Of a DNA stretch of 6,526 bases, positions 6,392 through 6,526 are shown piece after piece. The stretch lies in assembly GCA_012960755.1 (NCBI GenBank), contig DUAT01000024.1:1-6526 (forward strand), given 5' to 3'. This DNA is from Gammaproteobacteria bacterium. GTDB lineage: Bacteria; Pseudomonadota; Gammaproteobacteria; Pseudomonadales; Azotimanducaceae_A. The notes under the pieces are model-generated. The model saw only the letters and a program-made list of their open reading frames with translations. It did not search any database and was not told where the DNA came from. The position numbers were made by a program, and so were the translations under genes. Within the stretch, counting starts at the first letter, position 1, and every line of letters starts with the position of its first letter.

Positions 6392-6420
6392 ACATTAGAG
6401 AAATGCGATCATACGGTCAA
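6392..6420 (-). promoter_or_regulatory. Transposase promoter, probably giving a leaderless mRNA
   Basis: On the minus strand TTGACC (6420-6415) and TAATGT (6397-6392) are separated by exactly 17 bp. The predicted start, about 6 or 7 bases past the -10, falls at 6385-6386, on or next to the ATG at 6385. The promoter lies inside the IS, just within the right terminal repeat. Confidence 0.55.
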
Positions 6421-6428
6421 AGTCGGTT

Positions 6429-6444
6429 TTCTTCTGACAGTGCC
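6429..6444 (-). repeat. Right terminal inverted repeat of the IS
   Basis: Read inwards on the minus strand from 6444 this is GGCACTGTCAGAAGAA, matching the left end at 13 of 16 positions. The similarity continues outside the element (see findings). Confidence 0.6.
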
Positions 6445-6526
6445 GGCGAAAGGTTAGGTCAGGGGAGAACAGAAGAAGCGTTTAATTAAATTACCGGAAA
6501 TTTGTTCAGCCGAGGAACAGCGGACC
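6445..6526. other. Unassigned flank right of the IS
   Basis: These 82 bp hold no gene I can support. I looked on the minus strand for the missing front part of the RidA-like gene, as expected for a simple insertion, and did not recognise it. The first 17 bases mirror the left flank of the IS. Confidence 0.4.

Larger units (their letters stand above)
5625..6444. mobile_element. IS6-family insertion sequence, about 820 bp
   Basis: One intact IS6-type transposase lies between imperfect terminal inverted repeats. The left end reads GGTGCTGTCAGACGAA and the right end, inverted, GGCACTGTCAGAAGAA. The right end resembles the GGCACTGT start of IS26. The total of about 820 bp fits the family. Neighbouring 8-mers CTTTCGGG (5617-5624) and GGCGAAAG (6445-6452) are not a direct repeat, so no target duplication is seen; this is common after IS6-type recombination. 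The exact left boundary is uncertain because the end overlaps the RidA-like reading. Confidence 0.75.

Noticed and set aside
1..6526. CRISPR arrays, tRNA or rRNA genes, phage or defence modules.
   Set aside because: I saw no regularly spaced direct repeats, no tRNA-like cloverleaf, and no such proteins in any frame.

Overview
The window looks like an accessory catabolic segment from a proteobacterium of moderate GC content. An alphaproteobacterium is my best inference, because the IS6-type transposase most resembles those I know from that class; nothing in the window fixes the taxonomy. By eye, the left-hand flavin oxidoreductase gene is the most GC-rich. The amidase and transposase genes are visibly more AT-rich, so the segment may be a mosaic.

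Layout, left to right: (1) a minus-strand luciferase-like flavin monooxygenase of the YhbW/MsnO8 type, cut by the left window edge; (2) a 349-bp AT-rich divergent intergenic region with a good promoter for the next operon; (3) a plus-strand two-gene operon, a second luciferase-like flavin monooxygenase followed 4 bp later by an alpha/beta hydrolase; (4) convergent to it, a minus-strand Rieske non-haem iron oxygenase of the vanillate demethylase/dicamba monooxygenase type, with a TTG start and an elaborate leader; (5) a 341-bp divergent regulatory region with a perfect 7-3-7 palindrome and promoter candidates in both directions; (6) a plus-strand acetamidase/formamidase; (7) convergent to that, a short tail that reads like the C-terminus of a RidA/YjgF/RutC-family protein, cut by (8) an intact IS6-family insertion sequence of about 820 bp; (9) 82 bp of unassigned flank.

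Four oxidative or hydrolytic enzyme types sit together: FMN-dependent monooxygenase, alpha/beta hydrolase, Rieske oxygenase and amidase, plus a RidA-like remnant. The combination recalls, without matching, the pyrimidine Rut pathway (flavin monooxygenase RutA, RidA-family RutC, alpha/beta hydrolase RutD) and bacterial pyridine ring cleavage ending in formamide. A plausible inference is oxidative opening of a nitrogen-containing, perhaps methoxylated or N-alkylated, compound followed by amide hydrolysis. The substrate cannot be read from the sequence. No flavin reductase, Rieske reductase, transporter or regulator gene is visible, so the pathway must continue outside the window or use shared partners.
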